This document shows, one piece after another, positions 14,307 through 14,531 of a stretch of 14,531 nucleotides of DNA. The position numbers and the translations under genes were made by a program. Each line of letters starts with the position of its first letter. Positions within the stretch are counted from its first letter, which is position 1. Origin of the DNA: Rhodospirillaceae bacterium (GTDB lineage: Bacteria > Pseudomonadota > Alphaproteobacteria > Rhodospirillales > Rhodospirillaceae); NCBI GenBank assembly GCA_002691085.1, contig NZGX01000007.1:1-14531 (forward strand), in the 5' to 3' direction. Below the pieces are notes generated by a model, which worked only from the letters and a program-made list of their open reading frames with translations, had not been told where the DNA came from and did no database searches.

Positions 14307-14531
14307 AACTAATTTATATTTTGAATATTTAGTTAATGTTAATAGTAATTTTTCTTATATGGTGCCTTGTAAGCAACACTTTTATTATGAATATTTGTTT
14401 ATTAAATGTGAAATCTTATTTGTTATGAATTTATTACTGGTTAAGACTATAAATTTACAATAAATATTCTTAATATTTTGTTTCTTTTAAAAATTAAGTA
14501 ATATTTTGAGTAAAAAAATTAAAATTTACAG
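14307..14531. other. A+T-rich region without recognised gene
   Basis: The right end of the window contains no frame with protein-like sequence. The longest small frame, 14359-14463 on the plus strand (34 codons), has no ribosome binding site and unremarkable composition. No tRNA or strong hairpin was seen. Signals for a gene beyond the right edge could lie here. Confidence 0.4.

Noticed and set aside
14359..14463. Small 34-codon plus-strand frame
   Set aside because: No ribosome binding site, no recognisable motif, and such frames are expected by chance.

Overview
This is a bacterial window, strongly A+T-rich in both genes and spacers, with tightly packed genes and short or overlapping junctions. 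The gene content fits a Gram-negative organism that builds a surface polysaccharide: a heptose route of the GmhA/HldE/GmhB type, several sugar-modifying extended short-chain dehydrogenases (SDRs) and a surface-carbohydrate protein family. Low GC, dense packing and a histone H1-like lysine repeat protein are compatible with an uncultured marine proteobacterium, but that assignment is inference. No RNA gene, insertion sequence or CRISPR array was seen.

Layout. (1) Positions 1-5225, minus strand: an apparent operon read right to left. It encodes a GmhA-like SIS isomerase, a GmhB-like HAD phosphatase, a small transaldolase, two extended SDRs, and a nucleotidyltransferase-kinase in reversed HldE order that runs off the left edge. 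Together these could take sedoheptulose 7-phosphate to an NDP-heptose and modify it; the transaldolase could help supply the seven-carbon precursor. (2) Positions 5226-5516: a divergent intergenic region with short direct repeats. (3) Positions 5517-8555, plus strand: a third extended SDR with a Thr-Ser-Glu dehydratase-like triad, followed by pyruvate-dehydrogenase-type E1 alpha and beta subunits with no E2 or E3. The placement suggests thiamine-diphosphate (TPP) carboligation onto a keto-sugar rather than central metabolism. (4) Positions 8558-9472, minus: an unrecognised, possibly glycosyltransferase-like protein, tail to tail with E1 beta with only two bases between the stop codons. (5) Positions 9473-9801: a non-coding A+T-rich spacer with a perfect 13-bp dyad. 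(6) Positions 9802-13761, minus: a probable four-gene operon. In transcription order it encodes an acetoacetate-decarboxylase-like protein, an alpha/beta-hydrolase fold protein with a degraded catalytic triad, a bicupin with only one intact metal site, and a surface-carbohydrate-biosynthesis-type protein with a Cys cluster. (7) Positions 13892-14221, minus: a histone H1 tail-like protein of AKKK[V/T] pentads, with a clear promoter, ribosome binding site and terminator. (8) Positions 14307-14531: A+T-rich, no gene seen.

The most interesting reading is that regions 1-3 form one pathway to an unusual, possibly branched higher-carbon sugar: heptose assembly and activation, SDR oxidation or dehydration, then two-carbon addition by an orphan E1 pair. 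Region 6 is separately interesting because several of its enzyme folds have damaged or partial active sites.
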